DNA of 54,637 nucleotides from Pseudomonadales bacterium (GTDB lineage: Bacteria > Pseudomonadota > Gammaproteobacteria > Pseudomonadales > Azotimanducaceae). The position numbers and the translations under genes were made by a program. This document shows positions 37,517-45,945 of the stretch, piece after piece. Within the stretch, counting starts at the first letter, position 1, and each line of letters opens with the position of its first letter. The stretch is taken from positions 1 to 54,637 of the forward strand of contig JAKUTH010000012.1 in the NCBI GenBank assembly GCA_022448085.1, given 5' to 3'. A model generated the notes under the pieces. It was not told the origin of the DNA and did not search any database. It saw only the letters and a list, made by a program, of their open reading frames with translations.

Positions 37517-38888
37517 CCCGTTCTCGGCGTTTCAATTGTCGCCGGTTGAGTTCATTGCGACGATCCTTGAACGGGTTATCCGATGTTCGAAAACGCAGCC
37601 TTACCGGTAACCCAGTGAGGTCGAATGCGTCGCGGAAACGATTCTCCAAGTACCTAACATAGCTCGGTTGTAATGCCTCGGTCCGATTTCCATGAATCAA
37701 TATTGACGGAGGGTGCTCCCCAATCTTGTGTGCGTATCGTAATTTAATCGTGCGACCCCTAATACTTGGCGGTGGATGGTCGAGAACCGCTTTTTCCAAA
37801 ACTCGCGTAAGCCCCGGCGTTTTTACATCGAAAGCACCAGCTCGATTTACGCGTTGAAGAACTACGAAAAGTTCGCCAACACCACTCCCATGCAGCGCCG
37901 AAATAAAGTGGACGGGGATCCACGGTGCGATTCGGAGACGGCGCTGTATCTCTGCCTTCGCCCGCAGTCGATGCTCGCTACCCAGCCCATCCCACTTGTT
38001 AACCAATAAAATAACCCCTGTGCCGGCATCCGCCGCGTACTCCAACAAGTGCAAATCTTGATCGACCACCCCTTCCCGCGCGTCAACCATAAGTAACGCT
38101 ACGTGCGACCGATCCATCGCCGACAGCGCTTTGACAATAGAGAACTTTTCGATGACATCCGAAACCCGACCTTTTCTACGTACACCAGCGGTATCGATAA
38201 AACTGTAGTCAACACCGTCCCGATGCACTGGCACGGTGATCGCGTCGCGCGTTGTGCCCGGTTCATTGGACACGATCTGTCGTTGTTCACCAACTATCGC
38301 GTTAACCAGAGTCGATTTGCCTACGTTTGGGCGTCCAATCACCGCAACAGGAATACCCTCGTTGACAGCTACATCGCGATCTTCGCCACTCAATTCGTTG
38401 AGAGAGTTCTTCAGCTCCGCGATGCCCCGCCCATGCGCCGCTGAAATAGCCATCACCCGGTCGAAGCCGAACCCTAAGAAATCAATTATCGCGCTACTCG
38501 AATCATGCCCATCTACTTTGTTAACAATGACCGCCAAATTGATGTCGCGACGCCGCAATTGCTCCGCGATTACTTCATCCGCCTGCGTCACACCGCTCTG
38601 ACCGTCAACCAGGAACAGCACGAAGTTAGCCTCGTCAACGGCACGGTATACTTGGTCCGTCATGAGTTGAGCCATATCTGACGCGTCGTGCAAACCGCCG
38701 GTGTCGATCAACGTAAGACGTTTCTGTCCGATGACCGCGTGGCCGTATTGTCGGTCACGGGTTAACCCAGGCCGATTATGAACCAGCGCATCCCTGCTAC
38801 CGCAAAGCCGATTAAATAAAGTGGACTTGCCCACGTTCGGTCGACCGACCAGAGCGACAGTAAAGCGCCCCTCCTGAGAGAGAGCCAT
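37491..38888 (-). CDS. der: GTPase Der (EngA)
   Basis: Der is an essential GTPase with two G domains in tandem that acts in 50S subunit maturation. The 465-residue protein shows P-loops GRPNVGKSTLFNRL near residues 15-28 and GRPNVGKSTLVNAI near 185-198, DTGG and DTAG switches, NKVD and NKWD specificity motifs, and a C-terminal KH-like domain ending in a basic tail (NRRQLKRRERVIRHSRKR). The ATG forms a TAATG overlap with the bamB stop, as in the conserved yfgM-bamB-der cluster. Confidence 0.97.
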   Translation of the reverse strand: MALSQEGRFTVALVGRPNVGKSTLFNRLCGSRDALVHNRPGLTRDRQYGHAVIGQKRLTLIDTGGLHDASDMAQLMTDQVYRAVDEANFVLFLVDGQSGVTQADEVIAEQLRRRDINLAVIVNKVDGHDSSSAIIDFLGFGFDRVMAISAAHGRGIAELKNSLNELSGEDRDVAVNEGIPVAVIGRPNVGKSTLVNAIVGEQRQIVSNEPGTTRDAITVPVHRDGVDYSFIDTAGVRRKGRVSDVIEKFSIVKALSAMDRSHVALLMVDAREGVVDQDLHLLEYAADAGTGVILLVNKWDGLGSEHRLRAKAEIQRRLRIAPWIPVHFISALHGSGVGELFVVLQRVNRAGAFDVKTPGLTRVLEKAVLDHPPPSIRGRTIKLRYAHKIGEHPPSILIHGNRTEALQPSYVRYLENRFRDAFDLTGLPVRLRFRTSDNPFKDRRNELNRRQLKRRERVIRHSRKR

Positions 38889-40117
38889 TAACCCCGCCTT
38901 ATCTCCAGGGCGACCAACCTGCCTTTGTTCGTCTGCACATAGACAGTACCATCGCGTTGGACCATCGCCGAACGCGCGCCTCCGCCTCCAATCTTACGTC
39001 GTGCTACGAATCGTCCGTCACTTTGGGCAATGACGTGGACGTAGCCTTGATCGTCTGCGACAACAATGTAGTTTCCGAATGCTAGCGGACTACTTAACAC
39101 CCGGTTTCGAAGTCCCTCTTGCTGCCAAACAATCTGACCTTGTTGTTGATCCACGGCCATAATGACGTCTTTGTCGGTTACAACGTAGACCTGGCCGTAC
39201 CCTTCTGCTGGGTCCAAATAGGACGACGCTTCGATCTCCCATACAACAGCCCCATCGCTCGCACGAATAGCCTTGAGTCGTCCCTGGTAACTGACCGCGT
39301 ATACCATGTTTCCGCTATACAGCGGACTACCGTCAACATCCACCATGCGATCCAATTCGGATCGACCTTCCGGCAGCATGACGCGCTGTTCCCACACTGG
39401 TGCGCCAGTTTTCAGATCTACGGCCGCAATCATCCCTGTTGAAAAACCGGCGAACACGACCTCCCGCTCGAGTACCGGTGTCGCCGTACCACGTAACGTA
39501 AGAATCGGAACCTGCGTATCAAAGATCCAGCGCTTTGCTCCATTGGAGTGCTCCAATGCAACAAGTTTGCCGTCAGATGTCTGAAGTACAACGGTATCCC
39601 GCTGCCCGATCGGAGGCGCCAAGACTTCACTTGATACGTCGATACGCCATACCTCAGAACCGTCGGCGATATTGAGGGCGACAATCTCGCCAGCCGTCGT
39701 ACCTAAAAATATCAGTCCATTCCCCGTCCCCACGCCACCGGTTACAAACGACGGATCTTTTCTGTCCCAAAACTTATATCGTGCAAGTCCTGCAACGGCA
39801 CCAATGCGGCTCGTCCAAATAACAGCCCCATCGAATCGGTTCCGTGCTTCAACAGCCCCGTAGGCATCTGCCGCAAAAATGCGATCTCCAGCCAACGCTG
39901 GTGCCAACCGCAAATATTTACGCCCCAACCCCTTACCAACGCTCGCCGACCAAAGCCGGACAATATCGGCTTCTTTTTCAAACGAAACGAGCGGGGGAAT
40001 TTCGTCCGAGTCGGTTTCAGGCGGATCAACAAAAGGAAGCCAGGCAAACATAGCGCAACCAGCCAACAAATAGGCAACGCAACAGGTCGTAACCAATTCG
40101 ACCGATCTTCGCGTCAT
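38888..40117 (-). CDS. bamB: Outer membrane assembly lipoprotein BamB
   Basis: BamB is the beta-propeller lipoprotein of the BAM complex that inserts outer-membrane proteins. The 409-residue precursor has a lipoprotein signal peptide with lipobox LLAGC (Cys at about residue 21), and then repeated PQQ-like blades rich in xxxG-x-W patterns (for example VYAVSYQGRLKAIRASDGAV). It overlaps yfgM by 4 nt (ATGA) and der by 1 nt. Confidence 0.94.
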   Translation of the reverse strand: MTRRSVELVTTCCVAYLLAGCAMFAWLPFVDPPETDSDEIPPLVSFEKEADIVRLWSASVGKGLGRKYLRLAPALAGDRIFAADAYGAVEARNRFDGAVIWTSRIGAVAGLARYKFWDRKDPSFVTGGVGTGNGLIFLGTTAGEIVALNIADGSEVWRIDVSSEVLAPPIGQRDTVVLQTSDGKLVALEHSNGAKRWIFDTQVPILTLRGTATPVLEREVVFAGFSTGMIAAVDLKTGAPVWEQRVMLPEGRSELDRMVDVDGSPLYSGNMVYAVSYQGRLKAIRASDGAVVWEIEASSYLDPAEGYGQVYVVTDKDVIMAVDQQQGQIVWQQEGLRNRVLSSPLAFGNYIVVADDQGYVHVIAQSDGRFVARRKIGGGGARSAMVQRDGTVYVQTNKGRLVALEIRRG

Positions 40118-40740
40118 GGATCGATACCCAAACTTGAGAGCTTCAACTTCAACATTACTGTTGCGGTTGAATCGTTCGCGCTGGCTATACCTGCTTGATA
40201 AGCCTCTGCTGCTTGTGCGTTATCGTTGCGTGACCGATGTATGTCGCCGGTAAGTTCGGATACTCCAGCCTTGAACCCAACGCCCTTGATTTGTCCGAGA
40301 GTTACCAAGCTCTCATCGAAACTCTCGAGCTGTAATTGAATCCTAGCCTTTCGTAACCGAATCAAATCCAGGAGCCGTGGATCATTCGTTAACGATATTG
40401 CTGTATCGAGATAACCTAACGCCGCAAGCCAGTCACTTTCGGTGACCGAGTCTTTTGCACGGTACAGCAACGAGAATATCTGATAGGACGTTTTGCTGTG
40501 CTCTTCATCAATTTCGGCCAATAAGTCTTCGACCGGCTGACCCGCAATCCGTGCATTGGTGAACGCCTGGTAGGCGTTGGCCGCGGATTCGGAACGCTCA
40601 ACAGTATATGACTGGTATTGATTCCAACCCACAACAGCGACAATTGCCAACAACACACCCCCGACCAGGGACTTCCAGTTTTCATCCCACCATTTCTTGA
40701 GTCGTTCGGATTGTTCTTCGTCCGAAAGATAGTCAGCCAT
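40114..40740 (-). CDS. yfgM: Tetratricopeptide protein YfgM (ancillary SecYEG/BAM-linked factor)
   Basis: YfgM is a single-pass inner-membrane protein with a periplasmic TPR domain that works near SecYEG with PpiD. The 208-residue product starts MADYLSDEEQSERLKKWWDENWK, has one transmembrane helix (SLVGGVLLAIVAVVGWNQY, about residues 24-42), then TPR-like helices. I chose the ATG at 40740, which forms TAATG with the hisS stop, over a longer frame that starts inside hisS. Confidence 0.93.
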   Translation of the reverse strand: MADYLSDEEQSERLKKWWDENWKSLVGGVLLAIVAVVGWNQYQSYTVERSESAANAYQAFTNARIAGQPVEDLLAEIDEEHSKTSYQIFSLLYRAKDSVTESDWLAALGYLDTAISLTNDPRLLDLIRLRKARIQLQLESFDESLVTLGQIKGVGFKAGVSELTGDIHRSRNDNAQAAEAYQAGIASANDSTATVMLKLKLSSLGIDP

Positions 40741-42017
40741 TAATGGGACTCCACGGCCCGGTTTAGACACGTCGCCAATTGCTCAAAATCCAAAGATTCT
40801 TGCTCTGTCTCTTCCCTCAGCCATTTCAGCGCCACGCGATTCTCTGCTACTTCATCGTCGCCGACAATAACCGCCCAGCGAGCGCCGCTGCGATCGGCCT
40901 GGCGCATCTGAACGCCGACTTTGCCGCCGCCCAGGTGTTGTCGAATACGCAGCGAAGTCTCTGTCCTCATGAACTGCGCGAGACGACGGGCATACGCCTC
41001 GTGCCGACTTTCCATGACGATCACGTAGACATCGGCAGCCGATTCGTCGGCGTTCATGCCCAACGTTTCGTGCAATAAAACCACGCGGTCAAGCCCAGCG
41101 GCAAAACCAGCGGCTGGAACGCTTGGACCACCGAGCCGCTCAACAAGTCCGTCGTAACGACCGCCAGCGCATATCGTACCCTGAGAACCAAGTTTGTCCG
41201 TAACCCACTCAAAGACGGTGTCGGTGTAGTAGTCCAAACCCCGAACTAGTCGCGGATTGACACGAAAGTTAATTCCTTCGCGATCAAGATATTCGCAAAC
41301 GCCTTCGAAGTGGGTTCGAGATGCTGAGTCGATAAAATCATGGAGGTCTGGCGCGGATTCAAGAAGTTTTTGTGTCGACGAATTCTTTGAATCAAGAATC
41401 CGCATGGGATTGGTCGTGAGTCGCCTCTCGCTATCAACATCCAGCTCTTTCTTACGGGGATTCAAATATTTTACCAATGCTTCGGAATAAGCCCGACGCG
41501 AATCACCCGAACCGATTGTATTCATCTCAAGTTCGACCGCCGATTCCAGCCCGAGCATCTTCCACATATCGTGTCCCATAAAAATGAGTTCCGCATCCAC
41601 ATCGGGTCCCTCTAATCCGAACGCTTCTGCACCTATTTGATAAAACTGGCGATACCGCCCTTTTTGAGGTCGCTCGTATCTAAACATCGGACCGGCGTAC
41701 CAAAGTCGCGGCTTCCCTTCTCGAGTCATGTTGCGATCAATCACGGCCCGCACGCACGATGCGGTACCCTCAGGTCGTAACGCGAGGACGTCATGGTCGC
41801 GATCCTCGAGCGTGTACATTTCCTTCTCAACCGCATCGGTGGCCTCGCCCAACCCTCGGCTGAACAAGTCGATGGCCTCAAGCATCGGCAGCCGAATTTC
41901 CTGGTAACCGTATTTACGGATGATTTCGATCATGGACTGTTCAACCATATCGAAGCGTTCCGATTCGCCTGGGTAAATGTCCCTCAGACCGCGGACCACT
42001 GGAGTTTTTTCGCTCAT
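40740..42017 (-). CDS. hisS: Histidyl-tRNA synthetase
   Basis: HisS charges tRNA-His. The 425-residue class II synthetase has the N-terminal VRGLRDIYPGESERF, motif 2 as ALRPEGTASCVRAV near residue 80, the histidine-specific RGLDYYTDTVFEW near 260 and CAGGRYDGLVERLGG near 285, and the C-terminal anticodon-binding domain. Its ATG overlaps the stop of a 39-codon ORF by 4 nt. ispG, pilF and rodZ, usually found upstream, are absent. Confidence 0.97.
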   Translation of the reverse strand: MSEKTPVVRGLRDIYPGESERFDMVEQSMIEIIRKYGYQEIRLPMLEAIDLFSRGLGEATDAVEKEMYTLEDRDHDVLALRPEGTASCVRAVIDRNMTREGKPRLWYAGPMFRYERPQKGRYRQFYQIGAEAFGLEGPDVDAELIFMGHDMWKMLGLESAVELEMNTIGSGDSRRAYSEALVKYLNPRKKELDVDSERRLTTNPMRILDSKNSSTQKLLESAPDLHDFIDSASRTHFEGVCEYLDREGINFRVNPRLVRGLDYYTDTVFEWVTDKLGSQGTICAGGRYDGLVERLGGPSVPAAGFAAGLDRVVLLHETLGMNADESAADVYVIVMESRHEAYARRLAQFMRTETSLRIRQHLGGGKVGVQMRQADRSGARWAVIVGDDEVAENRVALKWLREETEQESLDFEQLATCLNRAVESH

Positions 42018-42133
42018 TGAAACAGCCCCGTGTTTTCGGCGTCGTCACGCCGGCGTATAGAGATAGGCACCCGCTCTTCCTTGTACCGCAGTTCCACTTG
42101 CGACGCATTACCAAGCAATCTAGAAAACACCAT
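42014..42133 (-). CDS. Small uncharacterised ORF filling the rlmN-hisS gap
   Basis: This is a 39-codon ATG-initiated frame, beginning MVFSRLLGNASQVELRYKEE and ending RRRDDAENTGLFQ. Its ATG directly follows the rlmN TAG with no spacer, and its TGA overlaps the hisS ATG by 4 nt, as coupled genes do. The peptide is basic and soluble, with no signal or membrane segment. I do not recognise it. It could be a real coupled small protein, a translational bridge, or the remnant left by loss of pilF-rodZ-ispG. No separate ribosome binding site is visible. Confidence 0.45.
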   Translation of the reverse strand: MVFSRLLGNASQVELRYKEERVPISIRRRDDAENTGLFQ

Positions 42134-43261
42134 CTAGCTTAAGTGATTCAAGGTTGATCCAATCGTTTTGTCACGCGACGCGTGCCGTTCGGAGCGGCGA
42201 GTACGATCCTGGACTTGCCCCACCAATTGCCCGCAAGCGGCATCAATGTCCTCTCCGCGCGTTTTACGCAACATCGTCGTATAACCTGAATTAATGAGGT
42301 CGCTCTGGAAAGCCTCGATAGCACCACTGCTCGGACGCGAATAACCGGAGGACGGGAAAGGATTGAATGGGATGAGGTTTATCTTGCATTTAAGCCCCCG
42401 TAATAGTTGAGCGAGATCGCGGGCGTCCTCGGGCGAGTCGTTGACGCCTTCCATTAAGGTGTATTCAACCGTCACTGATCTGCGTTCGCCTAATGTCGAC
42501 AAGTACTCGCCACAAACCTTAATAAGGTTTGCTATCGGGTACTTTCGATTGATTGGAACCAATTCCGAGCGAACTGAATCCCTTGGTGAATGCAAAGAAA
42601 TCGCCAACGCGACATCGGTTCTCCCACACATTTTTTTTATTCCCGGAACGACTCCAGCCGTACTGACCGTGATCCGACGTTTTGATAGACCGAATCCAAA
42701 GTCGTCCTTTAATACATCCACCGAACCCATAACAGCGTCAAAATTCAGCAAAGGTTCGCCCATGCCCATGAAGACGACGTTGGTGATGCCACGGGGATCC
42801 CAATTCTTCTTCAATACGCGATCAGCATGTAGGGCCTGTCCAATAATCTCTGACGTGAGCAGGTTCCCGTTGAATCCCTGCTTCCCAGTTGCACAGAAAC
42901 TACAATTGAGCATGCATCCGATTTGCGAAGAAATGCATAATGTATTGCGTCCACCATCTGGAATCCAAACCGTTTCGATGGCATTACCATTTTGGGTCTG
43001 CATTACCCATCGAACCGTCCCATCCGAAGATTCATCCCGGGACAACTCTACCGGCATCTCCAACGTTGCGACCGTATCGAGCCGCATCCGCAGATCTTTC
43101 GAAAAATCGGTCATTGCTTGAAAGTCCTCAACACCTTTGTGGTAGATCCACTTCATGAGTTGAGTCGCCCGATAAGTACGTTCTCCGAGTTCTAGAAAGA
43201 ATCCTTCAAGCGATCGCCGGTCCAGACCAATCAGATTGATCAATTTACTAGGCTCAGTCAC
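42134..43261 (-). CDS. rlmN: Dual-specificity 23S rRNA/tRNA (adenine-C2)-methyltransferase RlmN
   Basis: RlmN is a radical SAM enzyme that methylates A2503 of 23S rRNA and A37 of several tRNAs. The protein has the radical SAM cluster motif QIGCMLNCSFCATGKQG (CxxxCxxC) and the downstream VVFMGMGEPLLNFD and VALAISLHSPRD blocks. The start is taken as GTG 43261, 13 nt after the ndk stop, giving 375 residues, normal for the family; the open frame continues upstream inside ndk. It follows ndk as in Pseudomonas. Confidence 0.95.
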   Translation of the reverse strand: MTEPSKLINLIGLDRRSLEGFFLELGERTYRATQLMKWIYHKGVEDFQAMTDFSKDLRMRLDTVATLEMPVELSRDESSDGTVRWVMQTQNGNAIETVWIPDGGRNTLCISSQIGCMLNCSFCATGKQGFNGNLLTSEIIGQALHADRVLKKNWDPRGITNVVFMGMGEPLLNFDAVMGSVDVLKDDFGFGLSKRRITVSTAGVVPGIKKMCGRTDVALAISLHSPRDSVRSELVPINRKYPIANLIKVCGEYLSTLGERRSVTVEYTLMEGVNDSPEDARDLAQLLRGLKCKINLIPFNPFPSSGYSRPSSGAIEAFQSDLINSGYTTMLRKTRGEDIDAACGQLVGQVQDRTRRSERHASRDKTIGSTLNHLS

Positions 43262-43274
43262 TGGTACGCTATTC

Positions 43275-43703
43275 TCAGACGCGATCAAAGAGCTCGCTTG
43301 GGGGGAAAAAATACGCGATCTCCCGAGATGCGGACTCATACGAATCCGAACCGTGAACAGCGTTTGCATCGACAGATACCGCGAAATCGGCCCTGATGGT
43401 CCCCGGATCCGCACGTTTTGGATCCGTCGCACCCATCAAAACGCGATTAACTTGAACAGCGTTCTCTCCTTCTAGAACCTGAATACACACAGGGCCAGAA
43501 CACATGTACTCGACAAGCGCGTCGTAAAAAGGTTTGCCCGCATGTTCAGAATAAAACCCACCCGCTGTATTCGTTGTCAGACGAATCATTTTAGCCGCTA
43601 CGATTTGGAGTCCGCTTTTTTCAAATCGAGAAAATATTTCGCCAATAATATTCTTGGATACCGCGTCAGGTTTAACGATCGATAGTGTTCGTTCAATTGC
43701 CAT
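43275..43703 (-). CDS. ndk: Nucleoside diphosphate kinase
   Basis: Ndk balances nucleoside triphosphates by a phospho-histidine mechanism. The 142-residue protein begins [18 protein letters not shown] and carries the active site [16 protein letters not shown] with His near residue 117. GGAG lies 5 nt before the ATG; a TTG just before it is in frame. In Pseudomonas it lies at the end of the isc operon; here it directly follows iscS. Confidence 0.97.
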   Translation of the reverse strand: MAIERTLSIVKPDAVSKNIIGEIFSRFEKSGLQIVAAKMIRLTTNTAGGFYSEHAGKPFYDALVEYMCSGPVCIQVLEGENAVQVNRVLMGATDPKRADPGTIRADFAVSVDANAVHGSDSYESASREIAYFFPPSELFDRV

Positions 43704-43803
43704 CAAAACTCCGCTACAACCGATAGAACGGCAGATTACTGGACCGAGTGCTGTCGCGGTTTATGGCCAAACAGTCCCTCTCGGTCGCAAATTTCAGCGC
43801 GGC

Positions 43804-43809
43804 ATTATA
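43804..43809 (-). promoter_or_regulatory. Candidate -10 box for ndk
   Basis: A perfect TATAAT on the minus strand overlaps the iscS stop codon, about 100 nt before ndk. The -35 region is poor. It could provide transcription of ndk-rlmN-hisS independent of IscR control. Confidence 0.3.
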
Positions 43810-44983
43810 CGCGGTCGGCTTGCAATACCTGAATGATTTCGCTCACTCGTCTCGCCGCATAATCCACGTCTTCCTCAGTGGTAAAACGCCCCACGGTAAA
43901 TCGCAAAGAGCTCGCGGCTAATTGTTCGTCCACTCCGATCGATCTTAAGACGTAGGAAGGTTCCACTGTTGCAGAAGTGCACGCAGAACCAGACGAGACG
44001 GCAATGTCGTCTAAGGCCATCAATAGCGTTTCGCCGTCGACGCCGTCAAATCCAACATTAAGGATACCCGGAATACGCTTTACCGCATCTCCATTGAGTG
44101 ATGTACCTGGCACCTGTTTCAAGTGGGACCAGAGTCGTTCACGGAGCGTGGTGATGCGCTCCGATTCTACGGACATTTCTTCCCGACATATCCGAGCGGC
44201 CTCGCCGAGCCCAACTATCTGATGTGTCGCCAACGTGCCCGATCGCATACCCCGTTCGTGGCCACCTCCGTGAATGCAGGGATCAACAGGGACGGGTGGT
44301 TCGCGCCGAACATACAGCGCGCCAATGCCCTTGGGACCGTATATTTTATGCGCCGATATGCTCACAAGATCGAGACATTGCGTTTTGACATCTAAACTGA
44401 TTTTTCCGGCACTCTGAGCTGCGTCGGTGTGCATCAGAACGCCTTGTTCGCGACAGATTTGGCCTATAGCACCGACCTCATTGACGACTCCAATCTCGTT
44501 GTTCGCGTGCATAACCGAGACGAGCAGCGTGTCGTCACGGATTGCGGCTGCAACAGCTTCCGGCCTAACCAAGCCATTGCGGTTCGGTTCCAGATAGGTG
44601 ACTTCGAATCCTTTAGATTCCATGTATTGAAACGTATCCATTACCGCTTTATGTTCGTACGCAGACGTAATCATGTGGCGCCTAGTGGCATTTTCGGCAA
44701 CACCTTTAATCGCAAGGTTGTCCGATTCTGTGGCGCCCGAGGTCCAAACAATTTCGCGAGGATCAGCATTGATTAGTCGCGCTAGTTGCGTTCTAGATTC
44801 TTCCACCAGCTCTTCTGCTTCCCAGCCGAACGCATGACTATGCGAGGCCGGATTACCGAAGTAGCCATCGAACATCAAGCATCGGCTCATCTGATGCGCG
44901 ACCCTCGGATCGACAGGCGTCGTCGCCGCATAGTCAAGATATACCGGCCGTTGTCGCGCCAAGACATCGGTAGTTGATGACAT
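43805..44983 (-). CDS. iscS: Cysteine desulfurase IscS
   Basis: IscS takes sulfur from cysteine with PLP and passes it to Fe-S scaffolds and tRNA thiolation enzymes. The 392-residue protein has [14 protein letters not shown] at the N-terminus, the PLP lysine in [14 protein letters not shown] near residue 205, and the catalytic Cys in [18 protein letters not shown] near 325. The ATG overlaps the iscR stop by 1 nt (TAATG). The C-terminus ends in LQADRV and is slightly shorter than the E. coli enzyme (404). iscU, iscA, hscBA and fdx do not follow. Confidence 0.95.
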   Translation of the reverse strand: MSSTTDVLARQRPVYLDYAATTPVDPRVAHQMSRCLMFDGYFGNPASHSHAFGWEAEELVEESRTQLARLINADPREIVWTSGATESDNLAIKGVAENATRRHMITSAYEHKAVMDTFQYMESKGFEVTYLEPNRNGLVRPEAVAAAIRDDTLLVSVMHANNEIGVVNEVGAIGQICREQGVLMHTDAAQSAGKISLDVKTQCLDLVSISAHKIYGPKGIGALYVRREPPVPVDPCIHGGGHERGMRSGTLATHQIVGLGEAARICREEMSVESERITTLRERLWSHLKQVPGTSLNGDAVKRIPGILNVGFDGVDGETLLMALDDIAVSSGSACTSATVEPSYVLRSIGVDEQLAASSLRFTVGRFTTEEDVDYAARRVSEIIQVLQADRV

Positions 44984-45444
44984 TAGATCAATCGGGCTTC
45001 AATAAGGTTCACGTCCTCTAATCGGCGTGCGATCGACATGATGTCGCCCCGCTCGATGAGTGACGCTAGCGTAATCCTTGAAAGAAATAGATCGATCTGC
45101 ATCGAAAGATCAGACCAAAGTTCATGTGTTAAACACGTCTCCCCATCTTGGCAGTCACCCGAACCTCCACATCGCGTCGCATCAAATCCTTCGCCGACCG
45201 CGGTCAAAATCTCGGAAACATTAATTGTTTCGGCATCGCCAACCAGTTCATAACCACCACCCGGTCCGCGGGTACTGCGAACTAAACCCCATCTCTTGAG
45301 CCTACCAAAGAGTTGTTCAAGATATGACTGGGAAATATCTTGACGCACAGCGATACCAGCCAGAGGCACAGGTCCGACGTCGTGATGGATCGCAAGGTCT
45401 AGCAGCGCCGTGACAGCGTATCGACCTTTCGTGGTCAGCCGCAT
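44983..45444 (-). CDS. iscR: Fe-S cluster-responsive regulator IscR
   Basis: IscR is an Rrf2-family repressor whose [2Fe-2S] form shuts down isc transcription. The 153-residue protein has the winged-helix start [18 protein letters not shown], the recognition part [26 protein letters not shown], and all cluster ligands: [19 protein letters not shown] (Cys-x5-Cys-x5-Cys and the following His), as in E. coli IscR. It overlaps iscS by 1 nt. A good IscR operator lies upstream. Confidence 0.96.
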   Translation of the reverse strand: MRLTTKGRYAVTALLDLAIHHDVGPVPLAGIAVRQDISQSYLEQLFGRLKRWGLVRSTRGPGGGYELVGDAETINVSEILTAVGEGFDATRCGGSGDCQDGETCLTHELWSDLSMQIDLFLSRITLASLIERGDIMSIARRLEDVNLIEARLI

Positions 45445-45473
45445 GACAAATTAGATTTGCCCAAAGTCGCGCG

Positions 45474-45502
45474 AGTATGCAATACCCGACCAAATTGGTC
45501 TA
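45474..45502 (-). promoter_or_regulatory. Candidate iscR promoter
   Basis: TAGACC (4 of 6 to TTGACA) and CATACT (4 of 6 to TATAAT) are 17 nt apart on the minus strand. The putative operator covers the -35 and most of the spacer, as expected for autorepression. Transcription would start about 24 nt before the iscR ATG. Confidence 0.4.
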
Positions 45503-45506
45503 CTTT
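45482..45506 (-). promoter_or_regulatory. IscR type 1 operator upstream of iscR
   Basis: The 25 nt match the published type 1 IscR consensus (ATASYYGACTRnnnYAGTCRRSTAT) at about 18 of 22 defined positions by my alignment, including both GAC/GTC cores and the GGGTAT half. The centre is a near-perfect palindrome, GACCAA-T-TTGGTC. It lies 38 nt before the iscR ATG. Apo/holo-IscR autoregulation is the likely role. Confidence 0.6.
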
Positions 45507-45526
45507 GACTGTAACTGCCCGATCAA

Positions 45527-45919
45527 CTATTGAGAGCGTCTTCCTACGAAAGCAATTTCGCCCATCGCGTTTCCGATCGTTCCCGATATCTTCTCGCCGT
45601 CGATCGAACCTTTGTAAACCATCTCGAAGTCTCCCATCGGCATCGACACCATCATGCGAAAGGAAAACGCTTGACCCATCACCTCAATATCTTCCACGCC
45701 TCGTTTGCCTCGTCGACTCTCGTACGTACCGTCGTAGCCGTCCGCAGATTTCCATATCGTGAGGATCGGATTGGAGATGCCCATCGGTGTCTCTATGGTG
45801 AGGGTCCACGTACCCGATAAATCCGCTTCCGGCTCAGGAGTACTTGTCTCCGCGAGACTCAATATGCTCACCAACAACACAGGCCCGAGCAACATGCTTT
45901 TAGAAATAGCGTTAATCAT
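45527..45919 (-). CDS. Small secreted protein, uncharacterised
   Basis: The 130-residue product has a clear signal peptide (MLLGPVLLVSILSLAET, about residues 9-25) and a mature part rich in beta-strand patterns: DLSGTWTLTIETPMG near 34, GYDGTYESRRGKRG near 60, VYKGSIDGEKISGTIGN near 100. This glycine-turn/aromatic layout resembles lipocalin-like or similar small barrel domains also found at the end of some hydrolases; no enzyme motif is seen. GGAGAG before the ATG and its place 26 nt after trmJ support a real gene. It sits where cysE is found in Pseudomonas. Confidence 0.8.
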   Translation of the reverse strand: MINAISKSMLLGPVLLVSILSLAETSTPEPEADLSGTWTLTIETPMGISNPILTIWKSADGYDGTYESRRGKRGVEDIEVMGQAFSFRMMVSMPMGDFEMVYKGSIDGEKISGTIGNAMGEIAFVGRRSQ

Positions 45920-45945
45920 TCAATTCTCTCCGAACACTATAATTT

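Noticed and set aside
45457-45762. A 101-codon plus-strand frame opposite the small secreted protein
   Set aside because: Composition is Arg/Ser rich with no domain, while the minus-strand gene has a signal peptide and a good ribosome site.
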